A program made the translations under genes and the position numbers. Below the pieces are notes generated by a model. The model was not told the origin of the DNA, searched no databases, and saw nothing but the letters and a program-made list of their open reading frames with translations. 64,000 bases of DNA from Clostridiales bacterium UBA6981 (GTDB taxonomy: Bacteria; Bacillota; Clostridia; Oscillospirales; Oscillospiraceae), in NCBI GenBank assembly GCA_002450075.1, contig DJYJ01000015.1, forward strand, positions 24,254 to 88,253. Reading direction: 5' to 3'. This document shows, one piece after another, positions 33,086 to 41,548 of the stretch (the first letter of the stretch is position 1; each line of letters starts with the position of its first letter).

Positions 33086-34774
33086 TTGACGGATATGACA
33101 GTATGGTTTTTGATCGGTGCGATTTTGGTGTTCTTCATGCAATGCGGCTTTGCCATGGTAGAGACCGGCTTCACCCGGGCTAAGAACGCAGGCAACATTA
33201 TTATGAAAAACCTGATGGATTTCTGCATTGGGACAGTGATGTTCTTCCTGCTCGGCTACGGGCTGATGATGGGTCAGCATGGCGCTCTTGGCTTGATCGG
33301 CAGGCCGGAATGGGGAATGTTCCGGGACTTTGAAGGCTTCGATTGGTCATCCTTTGTTTTTCAGCTGGTGTTTTGTGCGACGGCAGCCACGATCGTGTCG
33401 GGTGCCATGGCAGAGCGGACGAAATTTTCCGCCTATTGCCTGTATTCCGCGATTATCAGTTTGCTCATCTATCCGATCGAGGCCGGCTGGGTCTGGGGCG
33501 GCGGCTGGCTGAACAGGCTGAGCTTCATCGACTTTGCCGGATCCTGCGTGATTCACATGGTAGGAGGTCTGTCCGCGCTGGTCGGCGCGGCGATCCTCGG
33601 TCCCCGTATCGGCAAATATACAAAAAGCCAGGACGGTAGCATCACCTCAAACGCGATCCCGGGGCACTCCGTAACCTTGGGCGCTTTGGGTGTTTTCATT
33701 TTGTGGTTTGCCTGGTACGGCTTTAACGGCGCGGCGGCAGCTGACGTGGAAGAGATGGCGCGTATCTTCGGGACAACCACGATCGCCCCGGCGGTGGCAA
33801 CGGTCACCTGCATGCTCTTTACCTGGAGGAAGAACGGGAAGCCGGACGTCTCCATGTGCCTTAACGCCTCTCTGGCCGGCCTGGTTGCCATCACCGCAGG
33901 CTGCGCCAGCGTGGATGCGCTCGGCGCAACAATTATTGGAATCGTCTCGGGGATCCTCGTGGATCTGGCGGTGGAGATCCTGGACATGCGTTTCCACGTG
34001 GACGATCCCGTCGGTGCCGTGGCGGTCCACTGCGTCAACGGGATCTGGGGTACGATCGCGGTCGGTCTTTTTGCCTGCAATGAGAGCTACGGCGCCAAAG
34101 GCCTCTTTTATGGCGGCGGGCTGCGGCAGCTGGGCGTGCAGTGTCTCGGCGTCCTCACCGTCGGCAGCTATACGGTCTTGTGCATGATCCTTGTGTTCAA
34201 ACTGATCAAAGGCACGATCGGTCTGCGGGCTGGCGCGGAGGAAGAAATCGAAGGCCTGGATGTGACGGAGCACGGCCTCGCCAACGCCTACGCGGACTTC
34301 ATCCCCATTGAGTCCACGCTGGGCGTGCATTCCGACGGCCCGGTCGACACTGCCGGACTACAGCCTTTCCCGCTGACGCTTTCCTCCGGCTTGCATGAGA
34401 CGCCGGTCGGCCGGAAACGCTACACCCTGGTGCGTATCCTCTGCGATGAGGCGCGTTTCGGTACCCTGCGGGATACGATGGCAGGCATCGGCGTTACCGG
34501 CATGACCGTCACCAATGTGCTGGGCTGCGGCACGCAGAAGGGCAAAACCGGCCAGTACCGCGGTATTGAGATGAGCATGCATCTCACGCCGAAGCTGCAG
34601 GTCGATATTGTCGTGTCCAAGGTGGATCCCGAGCTTGTCGTCGCCGCGGCCAACGCGGCGCTACACACCGGAGAGATCGGCGACGGCAAGATCTTCGTAT
34701 ACGATGTGGAGGACGTGGTCCGCATCCGCACGGGAGAATCCGGCTATGACGCGCTACAAATATCAGAGATTTAA
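33086..34774 (+). CDS. amt: ammonium transporter fused to a PII (GlnK-like) domain
   Basis: About 562 residues. The Amt domain (about 10-400) has the family hallmarks: FFMQCGFAMVETG, the GGLSALVGAAILGPR helix and the HCVNGIWGT pore histidine region. It is followed by a linker and a C-terminal PII domain of about 110 residues (YTLVRILCDEARF, the T-loop around GQYRGIEMSMHLTPK). The PII Tyr46 equivalent is kept, but the uridylylated Tyr51 position is Met. The start is uncertain: TTG 33086 (4 bases after GGAGG) or ATG 33095; a longer frame to 33047 starts inside the attenuator and is rejected. It exports no signal; ammonium gating by its own PII is inferred. Confidence 0.92.
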   Translation: MTDMTVWFLIGAILVFFMQCGFAMVETGFTRAKNAGNIIMKNLMDFCIGTVMFFLLGYGLMMGQHGALGLIGRPEWGMFRDFEGFDWSSFVFQLVFCATAATIVSGAMAERTKFSAYCLYSAIISLLIYPIEAGWVWGGGWLNRLSFIDFAGSCVIHMVGGLSALVGAAILGPRIGKYTKSQDGSITSNAIPGHSVTLGALGVFILWFAWYGFNGAAAADVEEMARIFGTTTIAPAVATVTCMLFTWRKNGKPDVSMCLNASLAGLVAITAGCASVDALGATIIGIVSGILVDLAVEILDMRFHVDDPVGAVAVHCVNGIWGTIAVGLFACNESYGAKGLFYGGGLRQLGVQCLGVLTVGSYTVLCMILVFKLIKGTIGLRAGAEEEIEGLDVTEHGLANAYADFIPIESTLGVHSDGPVDTAGLQPFPLTLSSGLHETPVGRKRYTLVRILCDEARFGTLRDTMAGIGVTGMTVTNVLGCGTQKGKTGQYRGIEMSMHLTPKLQVDIVVSKVDPELVVAAANAALHTGEIGDGKIFVYDVEDVVRIRTGESGYDALQISEI

Positions 34775-34845
34775 CTGCTGCGCGACGAGCAGGTGCAGCG
34801 CAGACCGTTTACACAAGCGGCCGGATCGATCAAGGAGGAAAAAGC

Positions 34846-35586
34846 ATGTTTGACGCGATGAAAGTGAAAAACAACTGTGTGGATTGGATACGCGTTTTTT
34901 TTGAAACAAACGGAGCGGGATGCAATGCCGTCGTTGGAATTTCCGGGGGGAAAGACAGCTCCACGGTAGCGGCGCTCTGTGCGGAGGCGCTCGGCAGGGA
35001 ACGGGTGATCGGGGTCCTGATGCCGAACGGCGTACAGCCGGATATCGACGCTGCGCATAGTCTGGTGAGGCATCTGGGCATCCGGTATGTCACAGTGAAT
35101 ATCGAAGCAGCCGTGAACGGCCTGAAAGAGGCCATTCCGTTTGCGCTCTCCGAACAGAGCCGAATCAATCTTCCTGCCCGCATTCGCATGGCGGCGCTGT
35201 ATGCGGTATCCCAAAGTCACAACGGACGAGTGGCGAACACCTGCAATCTCTCGGAAGACTGGGTGGGTTATGCGACACGCTATGGCGACGGGGCGGGAGA
35301 TTTCAGCCCCTGCTCCCGGCTGACCGTGCAGGAGGTCAAGGCGGTCGGACGTGCGCTTGGCCTTCCCGCGCAGCTCATCGAGAAAACGCCGATCGACGGC
35401 CTGTCGGGGAAGACGGACGAAGAGAACCTGGGCTTCACCTACGAGGAACTGGATCGCTATATCCGCACGGGAGAATTGTCGGATGAAGGAATAAAGGCCA
35501 GGATCGACAGCCTGCATGCGCAGAATCTCTTCAAGCTGCGGCCGATGCCGTATTTTGACCCTGAACTTACCGTTTTTCGGCCATGA
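34846..35586 (+). CDS. nadE: NAD synthetase (ammonia-dependent)
   Basis: 246 residues, the size of the stand-alone, ammonia-using type without a glutaminase domain. The ATP-pyrophosphatase P-loop GISGGKDSSTV is clear, followed by the NaAD-binding NTCNLSEDWVGYATRYGDG segment and KTPIDGLSGKTDEENLG. It amidates deamido-NAD to NAD+. AAGGAGG lies before the ATG. It follows amt by 71 bases in the same direction, so ammonium import and an ammonia-using enzyme share an operon. Confidence 0.93.
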   Translation: MFDAMKVKNNCVDWIRVFFETNGAGCNAVVGISGGKDSSTVAALCAEALGRERVIGVLMPNGVQPDIDAAHSLVRHLGIRYVTVNIEAAVNGLKEAIPFALSEQSRINLPARIRMAALYAVSQSHNGRVANTCNLSEDWVGYATRYGDGAGDFSPCSRLTVQEVKAVGRALGLPAQLIEKTPIDGLSGKTDEENLGFTYEELDRYIRTGELSDEGIKARIDSLHAQNLFKLRPMPYFDPELTVFRP

Positions 35587-35645
35587 AACGCACGAGGCAT
35601 ACCCGCAATTCAAATACCGATCTGATCGGACGGCGGCCTGCGGCA

Positions 35646-35671
35646 TGATAGGAAAAGGCTTTTTGCTATCA
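35646..35671 (+). terminator. hairpin after nadE
   Basis: TGATAG/CTATCA outer arms and AAAA/TTTT inner pairing. A weak terminator candidate. The rest of 35587-35713 shows no gene. Confidence 0.5.
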
Positions 35672-35713
35672 TAGTGTTTTCGAATGATAAGAACGGAGGC
35701 GATATAAAAATGC

Positions 35714-35742
35714 TTGTCTTTTGTGGCAGACAAGTGTAAAAT
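35714..35742 (+). promoter_or_regulatory. glnN promoter
   Basis: TTGTCT 35714-35719, 17-base spacer, TAAAAT 35737-35742. The hairpin CTTGTCT/AGACAAG (35713-35734) overlaps it, a possible operator. Confidence 0.65.
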
Positions 35743-35752
35743 GACCGCGTAA

Positions 35753-35774
35753 TGAGAGGCAAGACTGCCTCTCA
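35753..35774 (+). promoter_or_regulatory. glnN leader hairpin
   Basis: Perfect 9-base arms TGAGAGGCA/TGCCTCTCA with a 4-base loop, then TGTGCATTTTTG, ahead of the AAGGAGG site. Terminator-like, so another attenuator candidate in the nitrogen cluster. Confidence 0.6.
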
Positions 35775-35815
35775 TGTGCATTTTTGCCTCACAAAGTCAG
35801 AAGGAGGAATTCATC

Positions 35816-37207
35816 ATGAGTACAGTACCGGAACTGTTCGGCAGCATGGTTTTCGATGACAAGGTCATGCGTGCGCGCCTGTCCGCAGACGTCTACCACA
35901 GTCTGAAGGAAACCATCCGCAGAGGAAAGAAGCTGGATCTCTCCGTGGCCAACGCCGTGGCGGACGCCATGTGCTCCTGGGCTGTGGAGAACGGAGCCAC
36001 CCATTTCACCCATTGGTTCCAGCCGCTGACCGGCATCACCGCGGAAAAGCATGAAAGCTTCCTCTCTCCCGCGCCGGACAGCCACGTGATCATGAAGTTT
36101 TCCGGCAAAGAGCTGATCCAGGGCGAGCCGGACGCCTCCAGCTTCCCCTCCGGCGGCCTGCGGGCCACCTTCGAGGCCAGAGGCTATACCGCCTGGGACC
36201 CGACCTCCTATGCTTTTATCAAGGAAAAGACGCTGTGCATCCCGACGGCGTTCTGCTCCTACGGCGGCGAGGCGCTGGACAAAAAGACGCCGCTGCTGCG
36301 TTCGATGGAGGCTTTGAACCGTCAGGCGCTGCGTGTGCTGCGTTTGTTTGGAAATCATGAAGTACAGCGAGTCATGACAAACGTCGGCCCGGAGCAGGAG
36401 TATTTTCTCGTAGACCGGGAGATGTACCTCAAGCGCCGTGACCTGATCTACACCGGGCGGACCCTCTTCGGTGCGAAGCCCCCCAAGGGTCAGGAGCTGG
36501 AGGACCACTATTTCGGTGCGATCAAGCCCCGGGTCAAGGCCTTCATGGAGGAGCTGAACGAGGAGCTTTGGAAGCTTGGCATCTACGCCAAGACAGAGCA
36601 CAACGAGGTGGCCCCCTGCCAGCATGAGCTCGCGCCGATCTTCACCGTGACCAACGTCGCGGCGGATCACAATCAGCTCACCATGGAGATCATGAAGAAG
36701 GTCGCCCGCCGGCACGGTCTCGCGTGCCTGCTGCATGAAAAACCCTTTGCGGGTGTCAACGGCAGCGGTAAGCATAACAACTGGTCCATGGCCACCGATA
36801 CCGGCGTCAATCTCCTGAGCCCCGGCGACACGCCTTATGAAAACGCGCAGTTTCTGCTCTTTCTTCTGGCGGTCATCAAGGCGGTGGACGAGTATCAGGG
36901 GCTGCTGCGTCTGAGCGTGGCCTCGGCCGGCAATGACCACCGTCTCGGCGCCAACGAAGCGCCGCCGGCCGTCATTTCCATCTTCCTCGGTGACGAGCTG
37001 AGCGCCGTATTGGACGCCATCGAGACAGACAGCCCCTACGCCGGGACGGAGAAAGCGGCAGGATCCGTCTGGGCGCCGACGTGCTGCCCCGCTTCAACCG
37101 GGACACAACAGACCGCAACCGCACTTCGCCTTTTGCCTTTACCGGCAATAAATTCGAGTTCCGCATGGTCGGCTCCAATGACTCGATCTCCTGCGCGAAC
37201 ATCATGA
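35816..37207 (+). CDS. glnN: glutamine synthetase type III, N-terminal part (frameshifted gene)
   Basis: Residues from the ATG (after AAGGAGG) to about codon 410 match GSIII: the [13 protein letters not shown]-terminus, [55 protein letters not shown] and the [12 protein letters not shown] motif. From about 37050 the frame gives nonsense ([11 protein letters not shown]) until a stop at 37207, while the GSIII sequence continues in another frame. A single missing base near 37046-37058 would restore one continuous gene 35816-37911. The enzyme makes glutamine from glutamate, ammonia and ATP as a large dodecamer. Confidence 0.85.
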   Translation: MSTVPELFGSMVFDDKVMRARLSADVYHSLKETIRRGKKLDLSVANAVADAMCSWAVENGATHFTHWFQPLTGITAEKHESFLSPAPDSHVIMKFSGKELIQGEPDASSFPSGGLRATFEARGYTAWDPTSYAFIKEKTLCIPTAFCSYGGEALDKKTPLLRSMEALNRQALRVLRLFGNHEVQRVMTNVGPEQEYFLVDREMYLKRRDLIYTGRTLFGAKPPKGQELEDHYFGAIKPRVKAFMEELNEELWKLGIYAKTEHNEVAPCQHELAPIFTVTNVAADHNQLTMEIMKKVARRHGLACLLHEKPFAGVNGSGKHNNWSMATDTGVNLLSPGDTPYENAQFLLFLLAVIKAVDEYQGLLRLSVASAGNDHRLGANEAPPAVISIFLGDELSAVLDAIETDSPYAGTEKAAGSVWAPTCCPASTGTQQTATALRLLPLPAINSSSAWSAPMTRSPARTS

Positions 37208-37911
37208 TCAACGCCGCCGTGGCGGAGGCGCTGCGCCAGTTTGCGGATACGCTGGAGGGCAGCGCGGAGGGCTTTGATACCTGCCTGCACGAGCTGATCC
37301 GGGAAAACATCACGGCCCACAAGCGGATCCTGTTCAACGGGAACGGCTATGACGAGAGCTGGATCCGGGAGGCGACGGAGGAGCGCGGCCTGCTGAATCT
37401 GCGCACGACGCCGGATGCGCTGCAGATGGTGCTGGTGCCGGAGAACATGGAGATGCTGCAGCGGCATCGGATTTTCTCTGAGGCGGAGATCCTCTCCCGT
37501 TATGAGATCACCATGGAGAACTATGTGCGCACGGTGCGCATCGAGGCGCTGACCATGGCGGAGATGGCCCGGAAAGAGATCCTGCCCGCTGTACTGCGCT
37601 ATACCGGCGACCTGGCTGCTGAAATCTGCGAGAAGAAAAAGGCTGTGGCCGTGCTGCCCTGCCGGGCGGAAACCAAGCTGCTGGAAAAGCTCTCTATTCT
37701 TTCTGATGAAATCGATGCGGCCATTGATGCACTCGAAGAGAGTATCGGCGGCTGCGCCGGGGAGGACGTCACGGCCCAGGCCTTTTTCATCCGGGATGAG
37801 CTTCTCGGAAAAATGGCTGCGCTGCGCGCGCTCTGCGACGAGGCGGAGACGCTCACAGCCGCATCCTACTGGCCGTTCCCGACTTACGGAGAGCTGCTGT
37901 TCAAGGTATAA
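37081..37911 (+). pseudogene. glnN: glutamine synthetase type III, C-terminal part
   Basis: The continuation of the same gene in frame 1: the GSIII sequence resumes about 37055 as [14 protein letters not shown], continuing with [22 protein letters not shown] and the long helical C-terminal region of this family (to the final PFPTYGELLFKV). It has no own ribosome site. Both halves are otherwise intact with no other disabling change, so the lesion is one base. Sequencing error, recent mutation or programmed frameshift are the options; I favour the first. Confidence 0.85.
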
Positions 37912-37924
37912 GGAGGAAGACGTC

Positions 37925-39748
37925 ATGTGTGGAATCGTTGGATTTGCCGGCAAACAGAGCGCTGCGCCCATCCTGCTGAAGGGTCTGCAGCAGCTCGAGT
38001 ATCGGGGCTATGACTCGGCGGGTATCGCCGTGATGGACGACGACAGGATCCGGGTCGAAAAAGTGAGCGGGCGCATCGCCAGGCTCTGTGAGAAGACAGA
38101 TAACGGCGCGTCCGTCCACGGCCGCATCGGCATCGGTCACACCCGCTGGGCGACCCACGGCGCGCCTACGGACATCAACGCCCACCCCCATCTGTCCAAT
38201 GACGGGCGCTTTGCCATCGTGCACAACGGGATCATTGAGAACTATCTGGCCCTGCGGGAGGAGCTGATCGCTGACGGCTATGTGTTCCGGAGCGAAACGG
38301 ACACCGAGACGATCGTCCATTTACTGGAGAAATACTACGACGGCGATATCAAAACCGCCGTCATGAAGACGGCGGCGAGACTGGAGGGCTCCTACGCCCT
38401 GGGGATCCTCTGCGCCGACGCGCCGGACACGCTTTACGCCGTCCGGGAGGCAAGCCCGCTGATCCTCGGCATCGGCGTGGGGGAGAATTTCTTTGCTTCC
38501 GATGTGACCGCTCTGGTCGCGCATACGAAAAACGTTATTTATCTCGACGACGGTGAGATCGCCATGCTCACGCCGCGATCCATCCAGGTCTTCGACTGCA
38601 CCGGGAAGCTGATCCAAAAGCCCATTAACCGCGTGACCTGGAGCGTGGAGGCGGCGGAGAAGGGCGGCTATGAGCACTTCATGCTCAAGGAGATCATGGA
38701 GCAGCCCGCCGCCGTCAAGGCGGCCTTGGCGCCGCGCCTGCATGAAGGCGAGATCCGGCTCGACGATTTTGAGCTTTCCGCAGAGAAGCTGCGCTCGATC
38801 AACAAGATCGTCATCACCGCCTGCGGATCGGCCTATTACGCAGGCTGCTCAGGTCGCTATGCGATTGAAAAGCTATGCCATATCCCGGTTCAGGTGGAGC
38901 TGGCCAGCGAGCTGCGCTACGGCGAGCCGATGGTGGACGAGCACACGCTGGTGCTGGTGATCTCCCAATCCGGTGAGACAGCCGACACCATCGCGGCGCT
39001 CAAGGAGTGCCGAAGGCGCGGCGCTACGATCATCGGCATCGTCAATGTGGTAGGCAGCACGATCGCAAAGCTGGCCGATCACACGCTCTATACCTGGGCC
39101 GGGCCCGAGATCGCCGTAGCGACGACCAAGGGCTATACCACGCAGCTTGCCGTGCTGTACCTGTTTGCGCTCTATACGGCGGAAAAGCTGGGGCGTCTAC
39201 AGAAAACCGAGTATTCCTCTCTGGTACGCTCCCTGAAAATGCTGCCAAAGCTCCTCCAGGAGACGATCGATATGAACTATCAGATCCCCGCCCTTGCCGG
39301 ACGCTATGCCAGCCAATCCCTCTTTTTCATCGGCCGCAATACGGATTATGCCGTGGCGCTGGAAGGAGCGCTGAAGATGAAGGAAATCTCCTATCTGCAC
39401 GCGGAGTCCTATGCCGCCGGGGAGCTCAAGCACGGAACCATCGCCCTCATAGACGAGGGGCAGCCGGTGATCGCCGTCTGCTGCAACGAGGCGCTCTGCG
39501 ACAAAACGCTGTCGAACATCGTGGAGGTCAAGGCCAGGGGCGCGAAGGTGCTGGCGTTGGCCTTTCGCGGGAACAGGAAAATCGTCTCCCAGGCCGACGA
39601 CGTGATCTTCATCCCGCAGATCGAGACCGTCTTCTCCGCCGCTCTCGCCGTCGTACCGCTGCAGCTGCTGGCGTATTATGCCGCGAAAGAAAAGGGCTGC
39701 GACATCGACAAGCCGAAAAATCTGGCCAAGTCCGTGACGGTGGAGTGA
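37925..39748 (+). CDS. glmS: glutamine-fructose-6-phosphate aminotransferase
   Basis: 607 residues. It makes glucosamine-6-phosphate from fructose-6-phosphate and glutamine, the first step to peptidoglycan sugars. The class II amidotransferase starts MCGIVGFAG (nucleophile Cys2) and includes GYDSAGIA and the HTRWATHG motif. Two SIS domains follow (ACGSAYYAG, VISQSGETADT), and the C-terminus KNLAKSVTVE is canonical. GGAGG lies before ATG 37925. It follows glnN by 13 bases, tying the glutamine producer to a major consumer. Confidence 0.96.
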   Translation: MCGIVGFAGKQSAAPILLKGLQQLEYRGYDSAGIAVMDDDRIRVEKVSGRIARLCEKTDNGASVHGRIGIGHTRWATHGAPTDINAHPHLSNDGRFAIVHNGIIENYLALREELIADGYVFRSETDTETIVHLLEKYYDGDIKTAVMKTAARLEGSYALGILCADAPDTLYAVREASPLILGIGVGENFFASDVTALVAHTKNVIYLDDGEIAMLTPRSIQVFDCTGKLIQKPINRVTWSVEAAEKGGYEHFMLKEIMEQPAAVKAALAPRLHEGEIRLDDFELSAEKLRSINKIVITACGSAYYAGCSGRYAIEKLCHIPVQVELASELRYGEPMVDEHTLVLVISQSGETADTIAALKECRRRGATIIGIVNVVGSTIAKLADHTLYTWAGPEIAVATTKGYTTQLAVLYLFALYTAEKLGRLQKTEYSSLVRSLKMLPKLLQETIDMNYQIPALAGRYASQSLFFIGRNTDYAVALEGALKMKEISYLHAESYAAGELKHGTIALIDEGQPVIAVCCNEALCDKTLSNIVEVKARGAKVLALAFRGNRKIVSQADDVIFIPQIETVFSAALAVVPLQLLAYYAAKEKGCDIDKPKNLAKSVTVE

Positions 39749-39978
39749 GCGGATCCTATTATCATCGTTATTCCTACAAAAACATTTCACTCTTTTTCAC
39801 TCAGATATTACAAGCATAACCTTTCTGCCTCCGTTACGTTGGTCTTGACCAAATACTTGTTACGATTATCCGCTATATAAAGGAACATATTATTTTCAAT
39901 TCGTTATTGATACAGGCTGTTTCGAGTGATGTATTCTTATCGTAGAAACAGTCTGTTCCGCTTTGGAGATTAAACCAT
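39749..39978 (+). promoter_or_regulatory. gap with inverted repeat before the LexA-like gene
   Basis: AT-rich, no gene. CTGTTTC (39917-39923) and GAAACAG (39945-39951) form an inverted repeat just upstream of the LexA-like start, possibly its own operator. A TTGATA/TATTCT pair with a 19-base spacer overlaps it. Confidence 0.5.
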
Positions 39979-40251
39979 ATGCGAAGGAAAGACGAATCGA
40001 AGAAACCGATCATCGCAGATTTCATCCATGCATTTTACTACGAGCATGATAAAGTCCCCAGCGTGAGAGAGATCGTTGAGGGAACTGGGATTCCGCTTTC
40101 AACCGCTCACCGTTATCTTGTGGATATGCAGGGTGAATGTGGAAGCAAAGGGCAGGTATCAAGTCCAAAAAAGAATCACGCAGCAGCGAGAACTGTACGT
40201 GATCTTTGGCTTGATGCCTGCCTTTGTTTTTATCAATTTTGCAAAAATTGA
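39979..40251 (+). pseudogene. LexA-like repressor, N-terminal fragment
   Basis: 90 codons. Residues about 8-50 match the LexA winged helix (IADFIHAFYYEHDKVPSVRE then IVEGTGIPLSTAHRYLVDM). After that the frame diverges and ends, with no cleavage site and no S24 protease Ser/Lys. Full LexA has about 200 residues. The ribosome site (GGAG) and inverted-repeat operator remain, so a short DNA-binding peptide may still be made. It abuts transposase remnants, so insertion and decay probably removed the 3' part. Confidence 0.6.
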
Positions 40252-40488
40252 ATCGCGTCTGAAAAGCAAAACGCGAAAAAAGTTGAGCGGAGGAAGCGGT
40301 TTCTTACTTAGAGCAAGTATCGACCCGTGGCCCAAAATTCGAGATAGCCGAATTTTTGCCGCGGTCAGAACTTGTTGGGGAGTGCCTTCCCCAGACTGTG
40401 TCAAAACACCAGTCCGTGGACTTCCCCAAACCCAAATTTTCTGCTTTCTGCAGAAAAACAGACATAAAAGCAAGCGCTGGTTTTGCCT
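40252..40488. other. decayed non-coding stretch between remnants
   Basis: No supportable gene. It holds the hairpin AAAATTCG/CGAATTTTT (40334-40357). Both neighbours are gene fragments, so this is likely mobile-element debris. Confidence 0.55.
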
Positions 40489-40881
40489 TTATGCCTGGAT
40501 CGCCTTTACAAGGCATTCTACTCCCAGTATTTGAATGGCTCTTTTTATGTTGTATGCCAAAAATGCAAGCGAAAGCTCACCTTCTGCTTTTGGAATCCCT
40601 CGCAACAGAAGATATGAAATACCAAGATTCAGTTTTACGGATCCAAATACATGTTCAATGATGCATTTACGCTGCGAAGCTGTATTCGGATCAGCAAGCA
40701 CATGATGTTTCTTCAAAGGCATCGGCGAACCGTCATATTCCCGACTGAATTCCAACAGCTTTATGAACCGTGATGCTACATAGTATCTCGCATCTGTACA
40801 GCGGTTTGGGCAGTTCCTGCACGCTTTACAATTTTTGTATTTCGCTTCATGCTTGCTTTTTACATAAGCACTGGGAAACAA
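40489..40881 (-). mobile_element. IS1182-type transposase, C-terminal remnant
   Basis: 131 codons. The sequence resembles the C-terminal part of IS1182/DDE_Tnp transposases: a four-Cys cluster (KNCKACRNCPNRC), then RKCIIEHVFGSVKLNLG and FLAYNIKRAIQILG, the late helix with the catalytic Glu. The N-terminal two thirds with the DD residues are missing, so it is inactive. It is followed by a GC-rich non-coding stretch (40882-41053) with repeat-like sequence but no clear element end. Confidence 0.7.
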
Positions 40882-41053
40882 ATATCCTTAACGAAAGGAA
40901 TGGAGGCGGGTCTTTTCGCGCTGCGGCTCGGTCACGGCACGGCTCTGACGCGCCCCCGGCGCGTCATTCACTCCCGTGCCGCCGCTTCGCTACCCCTCGA
41001 GCTCTCCCGCGGCTCTGTTATCTGAGCTTTTTCGGAGGTTTTTTGACAGTCTC

Positions 41054-41089
41054 AAAATCCGGTCCGGGAGTTCCCGGACCGGATTTTTT
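41054..41089. terminator. 34-bp palindromic hairpin, copy 2
   Basis: Identical over 34 bases to 2170-2203, with T6 after it on the plus strand. It lies 11 bases beyond the mntR stop on the minus strand. TTTTTTGACA upstream is also shared (inverted) with copy 1, so the repeated unit is longer than the stem. Confidence 0.8.
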
Positions 41090-41099
41090 CATGGTTTGC

Positions 41100-41465
41100 T
41101 TACAGCTTTTTCATCAGCTGCTTGATCGCACGGAAGGACTCGTCGCTGATGTCATGCTCGATCTTGCAGGCGTCCTCGGCCGCCGTTTCGGCATTGACGC
41201 CGAGCGAGGAGAGGAAATCCGTCAGGACGGTGTGACGCTCGTAGATCTTGTCCGCGACCTCGTGCCCCGCGTCGGTCAGCGTGATATAGCCGTCCTCATC
41301 GACGACGATATAGCCGCCGTTTCTGAGCAGACCAACCGCCCGGCTGACGCTTGGCTTGGAAAAGCCCATATACTCGGCTACATCAAGGCTGCGGACATGG
41401 CCGCCCTTGAGAGAGAGGATGTGAATGGTCTCAAGATACATCTCGCCGGATTCCAGCAAGCGCAT
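41100..41465 (-). CDS. mntR: MntR/DtxR-type metal-dependent repressor
   Basis: 121 residues, short form without an SH3-like third domain. The N-terminal HTH (VRSLDVAEYMGFSKPSVSRA) and dimerisation helices carry candidate metal ligands: a Glu/His pair (YERH) and the later HD. Family members repress Mn2+ or Fe2+ transport when metal-loaded. AGGAGG 8 bases before ATG 41465. Its promoter has a perfect TATAAT. Monocistronic; its targets are not in the window. Confidence 0.88.
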   Translation of the reverse strand: MRLLESGEMYLETIHILSLKGGHVRSLDVAEYMGFSKPSVSRAVGLLRNGGYIVVDEDGYITLTDAGHEVADKIYERHTVLTDFLSSLGVNAETAAEDACKIEHDISDESFRAIKQLMKKL

Positions 41466-41500
41466 GGCGACCGCCTCCTGTTTCTTTAATAGGTAAAATT

Positions 41501-41528
41501 ATTATACCACAAAAATTTGAAATAGCAA
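41501..41528 (-). promoter_or_regulatory. mntR promoter
   Basis: Minus strand TTGCTA (41528-41523), 16-base spacer, TATAAT (41506-41501). Confidence 0.75.
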
Positions 41529-41548
41529 GCCGCATTGCCGAAAAGACA

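Noticed and set aside
37040..37080. Programmed frameshift as an explanation for the glnN break
   Set aside because: No slippery heptamer or stimulatory structure was evident and GSIII is not known to use one; kept only as a minor option.
40076..40280. Plus-strand frame with QQRELYVIFGLMPAFVFINF resembling the start of a sugar permease
   Set aside because: Too short, no ribosome site and no further family match; at best a trace of debris.
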